DNA of 64,000 nt from Blattabacterium cuenoti (GTDB lineage Bacteria; Bacteroidota; Bacteroidia; Flavobacteriales; Blattabacteriaceae). Each line of letters opens with the position of its first letter. Positions within the stretch are counted from its first letter, which is position 1. Positions 54,346 through 62,749 of the stretch are shown here, piece after piece. The notes under the pieces were generated by a model. The model did no database searches. It saw only the letters and a list, made by a program, of their open reading frames with translations, and had not been told where the DNA came from. The translations under genes were made by a program, and so were the position numbers. The stretch is taken from the NCBI RefSeq assembly GCF_014251755.1, contig NZ_CP059200.1, positions 226,286 through 290,285 of the forward strand, in the 5' to 3' direction.

Positions 54346-55368
54346 TTATTGTATGATATTTACTTCCTTCGATAAAGAAATTCCAAACTTTTTTTTTATG
54401 TTTTTCGTTATTCTTTCTGAAAAAGAATAGATCTCCATTCCAGTAGCTTTTCCATAGTTTACTAAAATAATAGGTTTTTTTTCATATATTCCTACATTTC
54501 CAATTTTTTTTCCTTTCCATCCTATATTTTCAATTAATGAATTAGCAGATAGTTTTACTTTATGATTAGAAATACTATAACCTGTGATAGTAGGATGTTG
54601 ATGTTGTAGTTTTTTAAAATCACAAATCCCTACTGTAGGATTGATAAAGAAACTCCCAGCATTTCCAATTTTTTTTGGATTTGGAAGTTTTTTCTGTCTA
54701 ACATTAAAAATGGCCTGACTTAAATCGTTAAGAGTAGGCATTTTAATATTCATATTTTCTAATTCTTTTTGAATTTCCACATAAGATGTATTTAATTGTT
54801 TATATTTCTTTATTAAAAGAAAAAAAACAGATAAAATCAGAAATTTATTTCTATAATGAGGATGCTTAAAGAAAGAGTAACGATATTTGAATTGACATTC
54901 TTCACGTGTAAATTCTCTTATTTTTCTATTATAGATTTCATATGCTTGTACTTTTATTAAAGTATCTTTTACTTCTGCTCCATATGCTCCAATGTTTTGA
55001 ATGGGAGCAGCTCCAACTGTACCAGGAATAAATGATAAGTTTTCTAACCCACTAAATCCTTTTTTAATCGTCCAGTTTACAAATTCATTCCAATTTTCTC
55101 CAGCAAAAGCTTGAACAATGACTTGAGAATGATTTTCTTTGATCACTTTCTTTCCTTTTATTCCCATTTTCATGATTAATCCCGGATAATAATTTTTTAA
55201 AAAAAGAATATTACTTCCATTTCCTAAAAAAAGTTTTGAAATGGATGGATATATATCAAAAATTTTTAGAATTTCTTCTATACTTTGTACTACTACAAAA
55301 TAACGAGCATAAACATTTATTCCAAATGTATTAAATTTTTTTAGAGAAAAGTTTTTTTGAATGAACAT
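54346..55368 (-). CDS. murB: UDP-N-acetylenolpyruvoylglucosamine reductase
   Basis: MurB reduces the enolpyruvyl group to form UDP-MurNAc with FAD and NADPH. The 340-residue type I protein has FGINVYARYFVVVQS, LGNGSNILFLKNYYPGLIMKM, GLENLSFIPGTVGAAPIQNIGAYGAEVKD (FAD), and ECQFKYRYSFFK. LPNPKKIGNAGSFFINP holds the catalytic Ser, and SANSLIENIGWKG lies near the end. All key motifs are present. It lies 115 bases upstream of the PNP-like gene on the same strand and is divergent from the YtxH gene. Confidence 0.95.
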   Translation of the reverse strand: MFIQKNFSLKKFNTFGINVYARYFVVVQSIEEILKIFDIYPSISKLFLGNGSNILFLKNYYPGLIMKMGIKGKKVIKENHSQVIVQAFAGENWNEFVNWTIKKGFSGLENLSFIPGTVGAAPIQNIGAYGAEVKDTLIKVQAYEIYNRKIREFTREECQFKYRYSFFKHPHYRNKFLILSVFFLLIKKYKQLNTSYVEIQKELENMNIKMPTLNDLSQAIFNVRQKKLPNPKKIGNAGSFFINPTVGICDFKKLQHQHPTITGYSISNHKVKLSANSLIENIGWKGKKIGNVGIYEKKPIILVNYGKATGMEIYSFSERITKNIKKKFGISLSKEVNIIQ

Positions 55369-55472
55369 GTGAAAAATATTTCATAAATACATAAATACAA
55401 TTTTGTACGTAAATATTGTATGATTAAATTTATCCGTAGTAAATAAAAATAAAATAGAAAATTGTTTTTTTT

Positions 55473-55736
55473 ATGAAAAAAGGAGGAAGTTTTTTTTGGG
55501 GCGTCTTTTTAGGAACCATAGCCGGTTTAATAGTGGGAATGATATTATCTACAAAAAAAGAGGAAAAAATCAAAAATATATTAGAAAAAAAAACAGAAGA
55601 ATTAAGAGATTCCTTACAGGAAATTGGTAAAAAAATTGGAAAAAAAGTGCATAAAATTAAATCAGATTTTGAATCTAAGTGGAAAAAAAATAAAATAGAA
55701 AAAATAGATCAAGTAGAAGATGAATTAGGAACTTAA
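55473..55736 (+). CDS. YtxH domain protein
   Basis: The 87-residue product has a glycine-rich N-terminal helix (FFWGVFLGTIAGLIVGMIL, residues 7-25) followed by TKKEEKIKNIL and a long charged amphipathic coil. This is the YtxH/gas-vesicle-like pattern widespread in Bacteroidota. The function is unknown. It is probably membrane tethered. It is followed 28 bases later by a small holin-like membrane protein gene, a pairing often seen in Flavobacteriales. Confidence 0.8.
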   Translation: MKKGGSFFWGVFLGTIAGLIVGMILSTKKEEKIKNILEKKTEELRDSLQEIGKKIGKKVHKIKSDFESKWKKNKIEKIDQVEDELGT

Positions 55737-55764
55737 AACTGAATAAGTTTTTTATTGTTTTAAA

Positions 55765-56094
55765 ATGTTCTTTTTTATTAAAAATTTTATCCATAAAAAA
55801 TGGTGTATTTTTAGAAATGAAGTCATTCAAATATTGATTTCCATCATGACAGAAGTTTTTTTGAATTTTTTATTATTGATATTTTGCATTTTTATTTTTT
55901 TTTTAATAAGCCTTTCTTTATGTTTTTTTCTTTCTTTTTATGTTGGAAATTATGTTATTGGATTTGGAATTCTCACTTTTTCATATTTTTTAATTTTTAT
56001 TGTTACATTTTTTTTTGGTAAAAAAATTACACGATTTTTAATAAAAAATTTATTAAATAAATTTTTTATTAAATTATTTAATAGTAAAAAATAA
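55765..56094 (+). CDS. Holin-X-like small membrane protein
   Basis: This 109-residue protein has a basic N-terminus and two strong transmembrane stretches (about residues 30-55 and 60-92), typical of the putative phage-holin superfamily III (Phage_holin_3_6/Holin-X) proteins of Bacteroidota. Despite the family name, no phage genes are nearby. It likely acts with the preceding YtxH protein at the membrane. Assignment is by topology and neighbourhood, as sequence conservation is low. Confidence 0.6.
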   Translation: MFFFIKNFIHKKWCIFRNEVIQILISIMTEVFLNFLLLIFCIFIFFLISLSLCFFLSFYVGNYVIGFGILTFSYFLIFIVTFFFGKKITRFLIKNLLNKFFIKLFNSKK

Positions 56095-56099
56095 TATTT

Positions 56100-56861
56100 A
56101 TGAAAAAATTAGAAATCGTTTATGGAATACATCCATTGATAGAAGCGATTTTAGCTAAAAAAAATATTAGGAAGCTTTTCTTTCAAAGAGGATTGAGACA
56201 AACATCAAATGCTTACAAAAAATTAATAAATCTTTCCAAAAAAAAACATATTTCAATTCAATACGTTTCAAAACAAAAATTTTATCAATTGAAAAATAAA
56301 AATCATCAAGGAGTTTTTGCTATTCTTTCTCCTATAGAAACGTATCACATAAAAGATTTACTTCCTATATTTTATGAAAAAGGAAAAAATCCCCTTTTGA
56401 TCATTCTAGATCGAATTCAAGATGTAAGAAATTTCGGATCTATCATACGAACTGCTGCATGCGCAGGAGCAGATGCTATCATTATTCCAAAAAAAAATAC
56501 AGCGATGATTGGATCTGATGCAATCAAAACTTCTTCAGGTGCTTTATTTAAAGTTCCAATATGTCAAGAAAAAAATCTATTGAACACAATAGATTTTTTG
56601 AAGAACTCTGGATTGAAAATTGTTTCTGCTACAGAAAAATCCAATATATATTGGTATAATATTGATTTTTCAGGTCCAACAGCTTTAATACTAGGAAATG
56701 AAGAAAAAGGAATTTCTTCCCAATATTTAAAAATTTCCTACGAAAAAGCAAAAATTCCAGCTATAAAAGGAATTTCATCTTTAAACGTATCTGTAGCTTG
56801 TGGTGTGATTTTATATGAAATTTTCAGACAAAGAAAATATAAATCTAAAACTCACTTTTAA
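56100..56861 (+). CDS. rlmB: TrmH/RlmB family rRNA methyltransferase
   Basis: This 253-residue SPOUT-class enzyme should 2'-O-methylate a guanosine in 23S rRNA. It has an N-terminal L30e-like RNA-binding domain ([25 protein letters not shown]). The knotted SAM domain follows with [43 protein letters not shown] and [27 protein letters not shown]. Motifs 1-3 are complete. The exact target (RlmB versus another TrmH type) cannot be told from sequence alone. The 3' end overlaps pheS by 17 bases. Confidence 0.9.
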   Translation: MKKLEIVYGIHPLIEAILAKKNIRKLFFQRGLRQTSNAYKKLINLSKKKHISIQYVSKQKFYQLKNKNHQGVFAILSPIETYHIKDLLPIFYEKGKNPLLIILDRIQDVRNFGSIIRTAACAGADAIIIPKKNTAMIGSDAIKTSSGALFKVPICQEKNLLNTIDFLKNSGLKIVSATEKSNIYWYNIDFSGPTALILGNEEKGISSQYLKISYEKAKIPAIKGISSLNVSVACGVILYEIFRQRKYKSKTHF

Positions 56862-57831
56862 ATTGTTTTAAAAAACGAATATCATTATCAAAATAAATTC
56901 TAATATCTTTTATTTTATAAATTATTAGAGCTAAACGTTCAATTCCTAATCCAAAAGCAAATCCAGAATAAATTTCTGAATCAATATTTACGTTTTTCAA
57001 AACTTGGGGATCTATCATTCCACAACCCATAATTTCTATCCATTCACTATTGCAATATAGATCTACTTCAGCACTAGGCTCTGTAAATGGAAAATAAGAA
57101 GGACGAAATCTCATTTTTGCTTCTCCAAAAAGAGAAGTGATTAAATAATGAATCGTTTGTTTTAAATCAGAAAAAGAAACTTTTTTGTCTATATAAAATC
57201 CTTCCGATTGATGAAACATGAAATTGGAACGTGATGAAATGGTTTCATTTCTATATACTTTTCCGATAGACAACACACGAAAAGGCGGACTGTGTTTCTT
57301 CATATACCGTATTTGCACAGAAGAAGTATGTGTACGCAACAAAACATCTGGATGTTTGCACAAAAAAAATGTATCTTGCATTTCTCTGGATGGATGAAAA
57401 ATAGGAATATTTAAAGCTGTAAAATTATGCCAATCATCTTCTATTTCAGGCCCATCTACATAAGTAAATCCAATTTTTATAAAAAGATCTATTATTCTAT
57501 TTTTTAAAATAGATAGGGGATGTCTGGATCCAATTTCGATCGATGTTCCAGGTATAGTAGGATCGAATTTGAGTCCTTTTTCATTTGAAATCTCATTTTT
57601 AGAGTGAAAAATATTTATTTTATTCTGAGCTTCTTTTTTTAACTCATTAATAATTTTTCCATAAATTTTTCTTTTATGAATAGAAATTTTTTTTAATTCT
57701 TTAAATAAAATTGTTATAATTCCCTTTTTTTTACCTAAAAATTCAATTCTAAATGTTTCTAAATCATTAGATGTTTTAATATGAAAACATTGGAGATCTT
57801 TTTTAATTTTTTCTATTTTTTTTTGATCCAT
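56845..57831 (-). CDS. pheS: Phenylalanyl-tRNA synthetase alpha chain
   Basis: PheS is the catalytic subunit of the alpha2beta2 phenylalanyl-tRNA synthetase. The 328-residue class II protein has a coiled-coil N-terminus, motif 1 around [34 protein letters not shown], motif 2 in [20 protein letters not shown], and motif 3 [21 protein letters not shown] and [11 protein letters not shown] line the Phe pocket. It is complete. PheT is not in the window. The gene follows a conserved unknown by 6 bases. Confidence 0.96.
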   Translation of the reverse strand: MDQKKIEKIKKDLQCFHIKTSNDLETFRIEFLGKKKGIITILFKELKKISIHKRKIYGKIINELKKEAQNKINIFHSKNEISNEKGLKFDPTIPGTSIEIGSRHPLSILKNRIIDLFIKIGFTYVDGPEIEDDWHNFTALNIPIFHPSREMQDTFFLCKHPDVLLRTHTSSVQIRYMKKHSPPFRVLSIGKVYRNETISSRSNFMFHQSEGFYIDKKVSFSDLKQTIHYLITSLFGEAKMRFRPSYFPFTEPSAEVDLYCNSEWIEIMGCGMIDPQVLKNVNIDSEIYSGFAFGLGIERLALIIYKIKDIRIYFDNDIRFLKQFKSEF

Positions 57832-57837
57832 ATTTTT

Positions 57838-58200
57838 TTATTCAATAATATTTTCGTCATTCATATAACGAATAATAGCTTTTTTTATTAAAAATAATTG
57901 TTCTTCCGGATTAAAAGGAATCTTATTTTTCAATATATAATGAGGCCATCCTTCCTTATCTTTTCCAAGAAAAAAATAATAACCAAAAGGTTCTAATATT
58001 CTACATATTGCAATATGTAGAATATTGATTTTATCTTCTTGATTGAAAAATATATTCTTTCCTTTTCCTAATTCTTGAATTCCTATTATATAAATAATTC
58101 CAATTATATCAATTTTTCCTTCTATAGAAAAATTATTTTGTATATATGATATGACTTTATTCCAATTGATATGAAATTCTTGCATACATTTTTTTTTCAT
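57838..58200 (-). CDS. Conserved Bacteroidota protein of unknown function
   Basis: The 120-residue protein is soluble, with the recognisable blocks KIDIIGIIYIIGIQELGKGK, LHIAICRILEPFGYY, GKDKEGWPHYILKNKIPF and EEQLFLIKKAIIRYM. I recall close small proteins in free-living Flavobacteriia but know of no tested function. It sits directly upstream of pheS on the same strand. Its retention in a reduced genome suggests a useful role. The start may be the ATG at 58200 or an internal Met (MQEF). Confidence 0.75.
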   Translation of the reverse strand: MKKKCMQEFHINWNKVISYIQNNFSIEGKIDIIGIIYIIGIQELGKGKNIFFNQEDKINILHIAICRILEPFGYYFFLGKDKEGWPHYILKNKIPFNPEEQLFLIKKAIIRYMNDENIIE

Positions 58201-58242
58201 TTGATTTAGTTAGTGTATTAAACAAAATAGTAAAATATAGTG

Positions 58243-58752
58243 ATGTTAGATATAATTATTATAATTCTAGTTTTATATGGTGGATATCATGGATATCAAA
58301 AAGGATTAATTTCTCAATTATTCATGTTTATGATATTTTTTTTGTTGATTTTCAAAGGTTTTTATGTTTTTGATGTTGTAACAAAAATCTTAACAGAAGT
58401 CAATATAGTAAGCAAAAAATCCTATATTTTTATCATTGATTCTATCATAATTTCTATTTTTTCTATTATTTTTATAGCTTTTATAACTAAAAAAATTATA
58501 GAATTCATAATGATTATCACATGGATGAAACCTATAGATAGATTGGGTGGTGGAATATTAGGCATGATTAAATATTTTTTTTGTTTTTCTATATGTATTT
58601 TCTTTTTAAAAGAAGCAAATAAAAAAATAGATCTTTTTCCTTATCATTTTTTACAACATTCCTTTGAAAAAGAATTTCAATTTTTTTTCTATCAAAAAGG
58701 ATCTTGTTTTAAACAATTGAAAGAATTATATTTTAAATTTTATGAACTTTAA
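58243..58752 (+). CDS. CvpA family membrane protein
   Basis: The 169-residue product has four predicted helices and the CvpA family N-terminal LDIIIIILVLYGGYHGYQKGLISQLF pattern, with MKPIDRLGGGILGMIKYFF as the conserved second block. CvpA proteins are named for colicin V production and have been linked to envelope and cell-shape functions. The exact role is open. The ATG at 58243 is chosen over a GTG one codon earlier. Its end overlaps the LuxE-like gene by 11 bases, suggesting an operon. Confidence 0.85.
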   Translation: MLDIIIIILVLYGGYHGYQKGLISQLFMFMIFFLLIFKGFYVFDVVTKILTEVNIVSKKSYIFIIDSIIISIFSIIFIAFITKKIIEFIMIITWMKPIDRLGGGILGMIKYFFCFSICIFFLKEANKKIDLFPYHFLQHSFEKEFQFFFYQKGSCFKQLKELYFKFYEL

Positions 58753-59737
58753 AAAAAAGATTTTTTCTATATTAGAAAAAGAAGAATTCGAGAATTTGAC
58801 ATGGAATATATTCCATTATCAAATAAAATATAACAAAATTTATAAAATTTATCTTCAATCCTTAGATATAAATCCATTGAAAATAAAAAAAATTTCTGAA
58901 ATTCCTTTTTTACCTATTTCGTTTTTTAAAACGCATCGTATTTTGAGTAGTAAGAGAACGGATTGTTACGATGGTATTTTTACCAGCAGTGGAACTACTG
59001 GGATAAAAAGTAAACATTATGTAAAAAAATTGAGTGTTTATATTGATAGTATTAGAAATAGTTTTGAATTTTTTTATGGTCCAATAGAGAAATTTAAGTT
59101 TTTAGGATTTTTTCCTCTATCTCGAAAAGATTCTTCTTTAATTTACATGGTCAAATATTTGATACAAAAAACCCATAAAAATGGAAGTCATTTTGTTCCT
59201 TATACTTCTTATAAAGATAGAAAACTGATTTTTAATCAAAATGATAAAAATATTTTCATTTTTGGACTAAGTTTTTCTTTATTGGATTTTATAGAAGAAA
59301 ATAATCATTTGAAACAAAATAAAAATCAAAACCAAGTCATCATTATGGAAACAGGAGGGATGAAAGGAAAAAGAAAAGAAATCATTAGAGAAGAATTACA
59401 CGATATTTTAAAAAAATTTTTTTTTGTAAAGGAAATTCATTCAGAATATGGAATGACAGAAATACTTTCTCAAGCGTATGCAAAAAAAAACGGTATATTT
59501 CAATGTCCTCCTTGGATGAGAATCTACATAAGAGATCCTGAAGATCCTTTGATACATGTAGATAACAATAAAATAGGAGGAATTGATATTATTGATTTAT
59601 CAAATTATTTATCTTGTCCTTTTCTTTCTACCGAAGATTTGGGAAAAAAAATTAATGATAATGAATTCGAAGTATTAGGAAGAATGGATTTTTCAGACAT
59701 GCGAGGATGTAATTTAATGAATCCCTTAAAAAGCTAA
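58742..59737 (+). CDS. LuxE-like acyl-protein synthetase / ANL-type adenylating enzyme
   Basis: This 331-residue protein belongs to the LuxE/acyl-protein synthetase group of ANL enzymes. It has an adenylate-forming P-loop FTSSGTTGIKSKH, followed by SFFKTHRI-type N-terminal residues, SLIYMVKYLI, FGLSFSLLDFIEE, METGGMKGKRKEIIREEL, and SEYGMTEILSQAY with the catalytic ANL motif. It lacks the full C-terminal domain of CoA ligases. It should activate an acyl group or carboxylate as an AMP ester. The substrate is not visible. In Bacteroidota such genes occur near surface-sugar or flexirubin-type genes, but none are here. Confidence 0.78.
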   Translation: MNFKKKIFSILEKEEFENLTWNIFHYQIKYNKIYKIYLQSLDINPLKIKKISEIPFLPISFFKTHRILSSKRTDCYDGIFTSSGTTGIKSKHYVKKLSVYIDSIRNSFEFFYGPIEKFKFLGFFPLSRKDSSLIYMVKYLIQKTHKNGSHFVPYTSYKDRKLIFNQNDKNIFIFGLSFSLLDFIEENNHLKQNKNQNQVIIMETGGMKGKRKEIIREELHDILKKFFFVKEIHSEYGMTEILSQAYAKKNGIFQCPPWMRIYIRDPEDPLIHVDNNKIGGIDIIDLSNYLSCPFLSTEDLGKKINDNEFEVLGRMDFSDMRGCNLMNPLKS

Positions 59738-62035
59738 AAAAGATGCGTCTTTTTTGGATGAAATATTGTATAATGCATTGTGATACAAGAGAATGATCTC
59801 TTCTATGCTTTCCGTCATTTTTTTTGATTGTAAAAGAAGATCCAACATCAAAAAAGTGTTTTTTGTTCCATATTTATTATGTATAATTCCCATAACTTGT
59901 TGATTCATTTGTTCCTCAATTTTTTTCAAAATTTTATTTTGTATTGTACAAGAAAATTGAATCTTTTTACAATTTTTATCTGTTGTTATTTTTTTTATGA
60001 TGTTAAAATGTTCAATCATAAGATGTTCAAGTATTCGTAAATTCTTTTTTTGTTGATATTTTAAAGGTTTATGGCTATTGATTACATGAAACAATGTATG
60101 ATTCGTAATAATATCTGAAGATTCAATGATTTCTTTAGTTTTGCTGTATATATGTAGATAAAGGATTCCAGCAATCGGTTCTCTATTCTCTGTTTTTCTA
60201 ATCACTTTAATTAAAGAGTTATGAATATTTGTAAAATTTTTTTTCACTTTTAAAAAATGATTTCGACTCTTTTGAAGAGTTTTTAAATTTTCTTGAGTAA
60301 TTCCTTCTATACTATTTTTGTAAATATTTTCAATATATTCAAGAATCGGTTTTAGAATCTCTAAGGTTTTGCTTAAAGTGTCCTCTAAAGTTAGATTCAC
60401 TATTCCAAAAAACGGTTTTTCTTTGATTTTTTGATCTTGCTCCTTATTATTATAATAAGTTTTATAAATTCGGTAAAAAACAAATAAAATCAAACAAATA
60501 AGGAAGGAAAGAGCCCATGCTTTCAAAAAGTATAAAAAAGAAGCCGTGATCCCTGCCATAGTAAAGGCCATTATCCCTGTTAAAAACCATCCTCTTATGA
60601 CTTTTAATACCCCTGAAATTCTATAAACAGCACTTTCTCTATCCCATGCTCTATCGGAAAGAGAAGTACCCATAGATACCATAAAAGTAACAAAAGTAGT
60701 AGATAATGGAAGTTTTTGAACTGTAGCTATAGATATCAGTATACTGGATATAGTTAAATTAGCAGAAGCTCTAACCAGGTCAAAAGCAACGTCGTCTTCT
60801 TTTTGTATTTCTTTTTGCTTAAAGTTTTTTTCTATTTTAACTAGAAATCTTTTAGGAAACAATATAAAGAAATGATTTCCTAAATATAAAAAAAATCGAA
60901 CAATTCCTCTAGAAAAAGAATTGGATAAAAATTTTTCTGGTCCTTCATTTTGTCTACTTAAATTCAGTTCTGTACTTGTTATATTTTTGGTTTTTTTGGA
61001 ACACCAAAGAGTGAAAATCATAATAATTCCTGCAAAAATTAAAACGGAAGATGGGGCCTGTACATTTCCAGATAAACTTTTCATATTGAATTTTTCAGCA
61101 GGAGGACTCCCAGATTCTTTCCATATATTATAAGATTGTATACCAGCTATAGGAATTCCGATAAAATTGACTAAATCATTTCCTGCAAAAGCCATAGCTA
61201 AAGAAAAAGTGCCATATAATACGACAAATTTTAATATATTATATCCTAAAGAAACAAATATTTTTGCGATAACAGTCCACGTTGAAAATAATATAAGCAA
61301 AAAAATCAAAAAATTATGATGAATCCATTTTATGAAATGTTGAATGAATAAAGAAAATCCTGTTAAATTTTCAACCGTAAAACCCTGTAAAGTACTATGC
61401 AATCCTCTTACTAACAGAAAATAAGTCATACTGCTCAATGAAATGGCACTCCATATGACCCCTACATATTTTAATCTACTTTCATATTCAAAACTAAATA
61501 AAAAACGAATAAAATAGTGAATAAAAGCACCAGAAGTAAAAGAAATGAGAATAGATAAAAAAATTCCTATACTAATGGTGAATGTTTTTTCCGCTTTAAT
61601 ATATAGAGTTAAATGATGAAAGGGTTCATTATTAAATGGAGAAGTCATTTTTATCATGGCTATGCTGAAGGCAGCGCCTAATAAACAAAAAACCATAGAT
61701 ACTGTAGTAGAAGTGGGATATCCTAAAGTATTAAAAACATCCAGTAAAATAATATCGGATATCATAACCGCTAAAAAAATAAAAATAATATCTGAAAAAT
61801 AGAAATAAGAAGGATCAAAAACTCCTTTTCTTGCTACTTCCATCATTCCACTAGACAAAAAAGCTCCTAATAAAATTCCTAAACTAGCAAAAACCATAAT
61901 AGTTCTACGAGAAGCCACTTGAGATCCAATAGCAGAATTTAGAAAATTCACGGCATCATTAATTAACCCAACAATAAGATCAAATATAGATAAGAAAAAA
62001 AGAACCACTATAATTGAGGAATAAAAAAGTTTCAT
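59726..62035 (-). CDS. PiT-family inorganic phosphate transporter with PhoU-like tail
   Basis: This 769-residue inner membrane transporter takes up phosphate, driven by protons or sodium. Two PiT signature repeats are present: GLINDAVNFLNSAIGSQVASRRTIM near the N-terminus and FAGNDLVNFIGIPIAG near residue 285. About twelve helices follow, including the late TTFVTFMVSMGTSLSDRAWDRESAVYRISGV segment. The region beyond about residue 530 is a helical soluble domain resembling DUF47/PhoU. This long form is usual in Bacteroidota. The ATG at 62035 begins the first helix. A GTG start at 62059 would add eight residues. Confidence 0.88.
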   Translation of the reverse strand: MKLFYSSIIVVLFFLSIFDLIVGLINDAVNFLNSAIGSQVASRRTIMVFASLGILLGAFLSSGMMEVARKGVFDPSYFYFSDIIFIFLAVMISDIILLDVFNTLGYPTSTTVSMVFCLLGAAFSIAMIKMTSPFNNEPFHHLTLYIKAEKTFTISIGIFLSILISFTSGAFIHYFIRFLFSFEYESRLKYVGVIWSAISLSSMTYFLLVRGLHSTLQGFTVENLTGFSLFIQHFIKWIHHNFLIFLLILFSTWTVIAKIFVSLGYNILKFVVLYGTFSLAMAFAGNDLVNFIGIPIAGIQSYNIWKESGSPPAEKFNMKSLSGNVQAPSSVLIFAGIIMIFTLWCSKKTKNITSTELNLSRQNEGPEKFLSNSFSRGIVRFFLYLGNHFFILFPKRFLVKIEKNFKQKEIQKEDDVAFDLVRASANLTISSILISIATVQKLPLSTTFVTFMVSMGTSLSDRAWDRESAVYRISGVLKVIRGWFLTGIMAFTMAGITASFLYFLKAWALSFLICLILFVFYRIYKTYYNNKEQDQKIKEKPFFGIVNLTLEDTLSKTLEILKPILEYIENIYKNSIEGITQENLKTLQKSRNHFLKVKKNFTNIHNSLIKVIRKTENREPIAGILYLHIYSKTKEIIESSDIITNHTLFHVINSHKPLKYQQKKNLRILEHLMIEHFNIIKKITTDKNCKKIQFSCTIQNKILKKIEEQMNQQVMGIIHNKYGTKNTFLMLDLLLQSKKMTESIEEIILLYHNALYNISSKKDASFLAF

Positions 62036-62091
62036 AATAAGAGGTATTATTGAATTCACAAAAAAACAAAAGTATATTTTTCAGGTTTTTT

Positions 62092-62703
62092 TTATAATTT
62101 TACAATTTTTTTTAAAGATTCTTTAATGAGATTTTCTACAGAAAATTCGGGATTTTTCTCCAAAATATCATCCAAAACTTTTTTAGACTTTTGAGGAGAA
62201 AATCCAAGTATACTCAAAGCACTTAAAGCTTCTTTTTTTATTAAGTAAGGATTATTTTCCAATAGTTTCACGTTTTTTTCTTTTTGAGAAAGAATTCCTT
62301 TAATAATTTTATCTTTTAGTTCTATAATAATTCTTTGAGCTGTTTTTGTTCCAATTCCTTTAACTTTGTTAAGCACTTTTATATCTTCTTTAGATATAGA
62401 TTTTTCTATTTCATATGGAGTCATAGAAGATAATAACATGATAGCAGAACTTGGACCTATTCCATTCACGGATATCAAATAAGAAAATATTTTTCTTTCT
62501 TTTTTATCAAAAAAACCGTACAATATATGTTTATTTTCTTTGATAAATAGATAAGTATGTATACAAATACATTTTCCTTCTTCTTCTAACAAAGAAGAAT
62601 AGGTATATGAGGATATATGAATATGATATCCGACTCCATGACAATCTATGATTAAATAAGATTTAGTTTTTTTAACTAACTTTCCTCTTAAGTGTGTTAT
62701 CAC
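62092..62703 (-). CDS. ruvA: Holliday junction branch migration protein RuvA
   Basis: RuvA binds Holliday junctions and loads RuvB. The 203-residue protein has the OB-fold start ITHLRGKLVKKT, GVGYHIHIS, the two helix-hairpin-helix motifs (YLISVNGIGPSSAIMLL and LNKVKGIGTKTAQRIIIELKDKI), and a C-terminal domain III (KEALSALSILGF). The start is a GTG at 62703, since no ATG precedes the conserved ITHLRGK. It keeps recombination ability in a small genome. Confidence 0.95.
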   Translation of the reverse strand: MITHLRGKLVKKTKSYLIIDCHGVGYHIHISSYTYSSLLEEEGKCICIHTYLFIKENKHILYGFFDKKERKIFSYLISVNGIGPSSAIMLLSSMTPYEIEKSISKEDIKVLNKVKGIGTKTAQRIIIELKDKIIKGILSQKEKNVKLLENNPYLIKKEALSALSILGFSPQKSKKVLDDILEKNPEFSVENLIKESLKKIVKL

Positions 62704-62749
62704 AACAATATGATCTGATCAATTCAATAGATAATAAAACCTAAACAAG

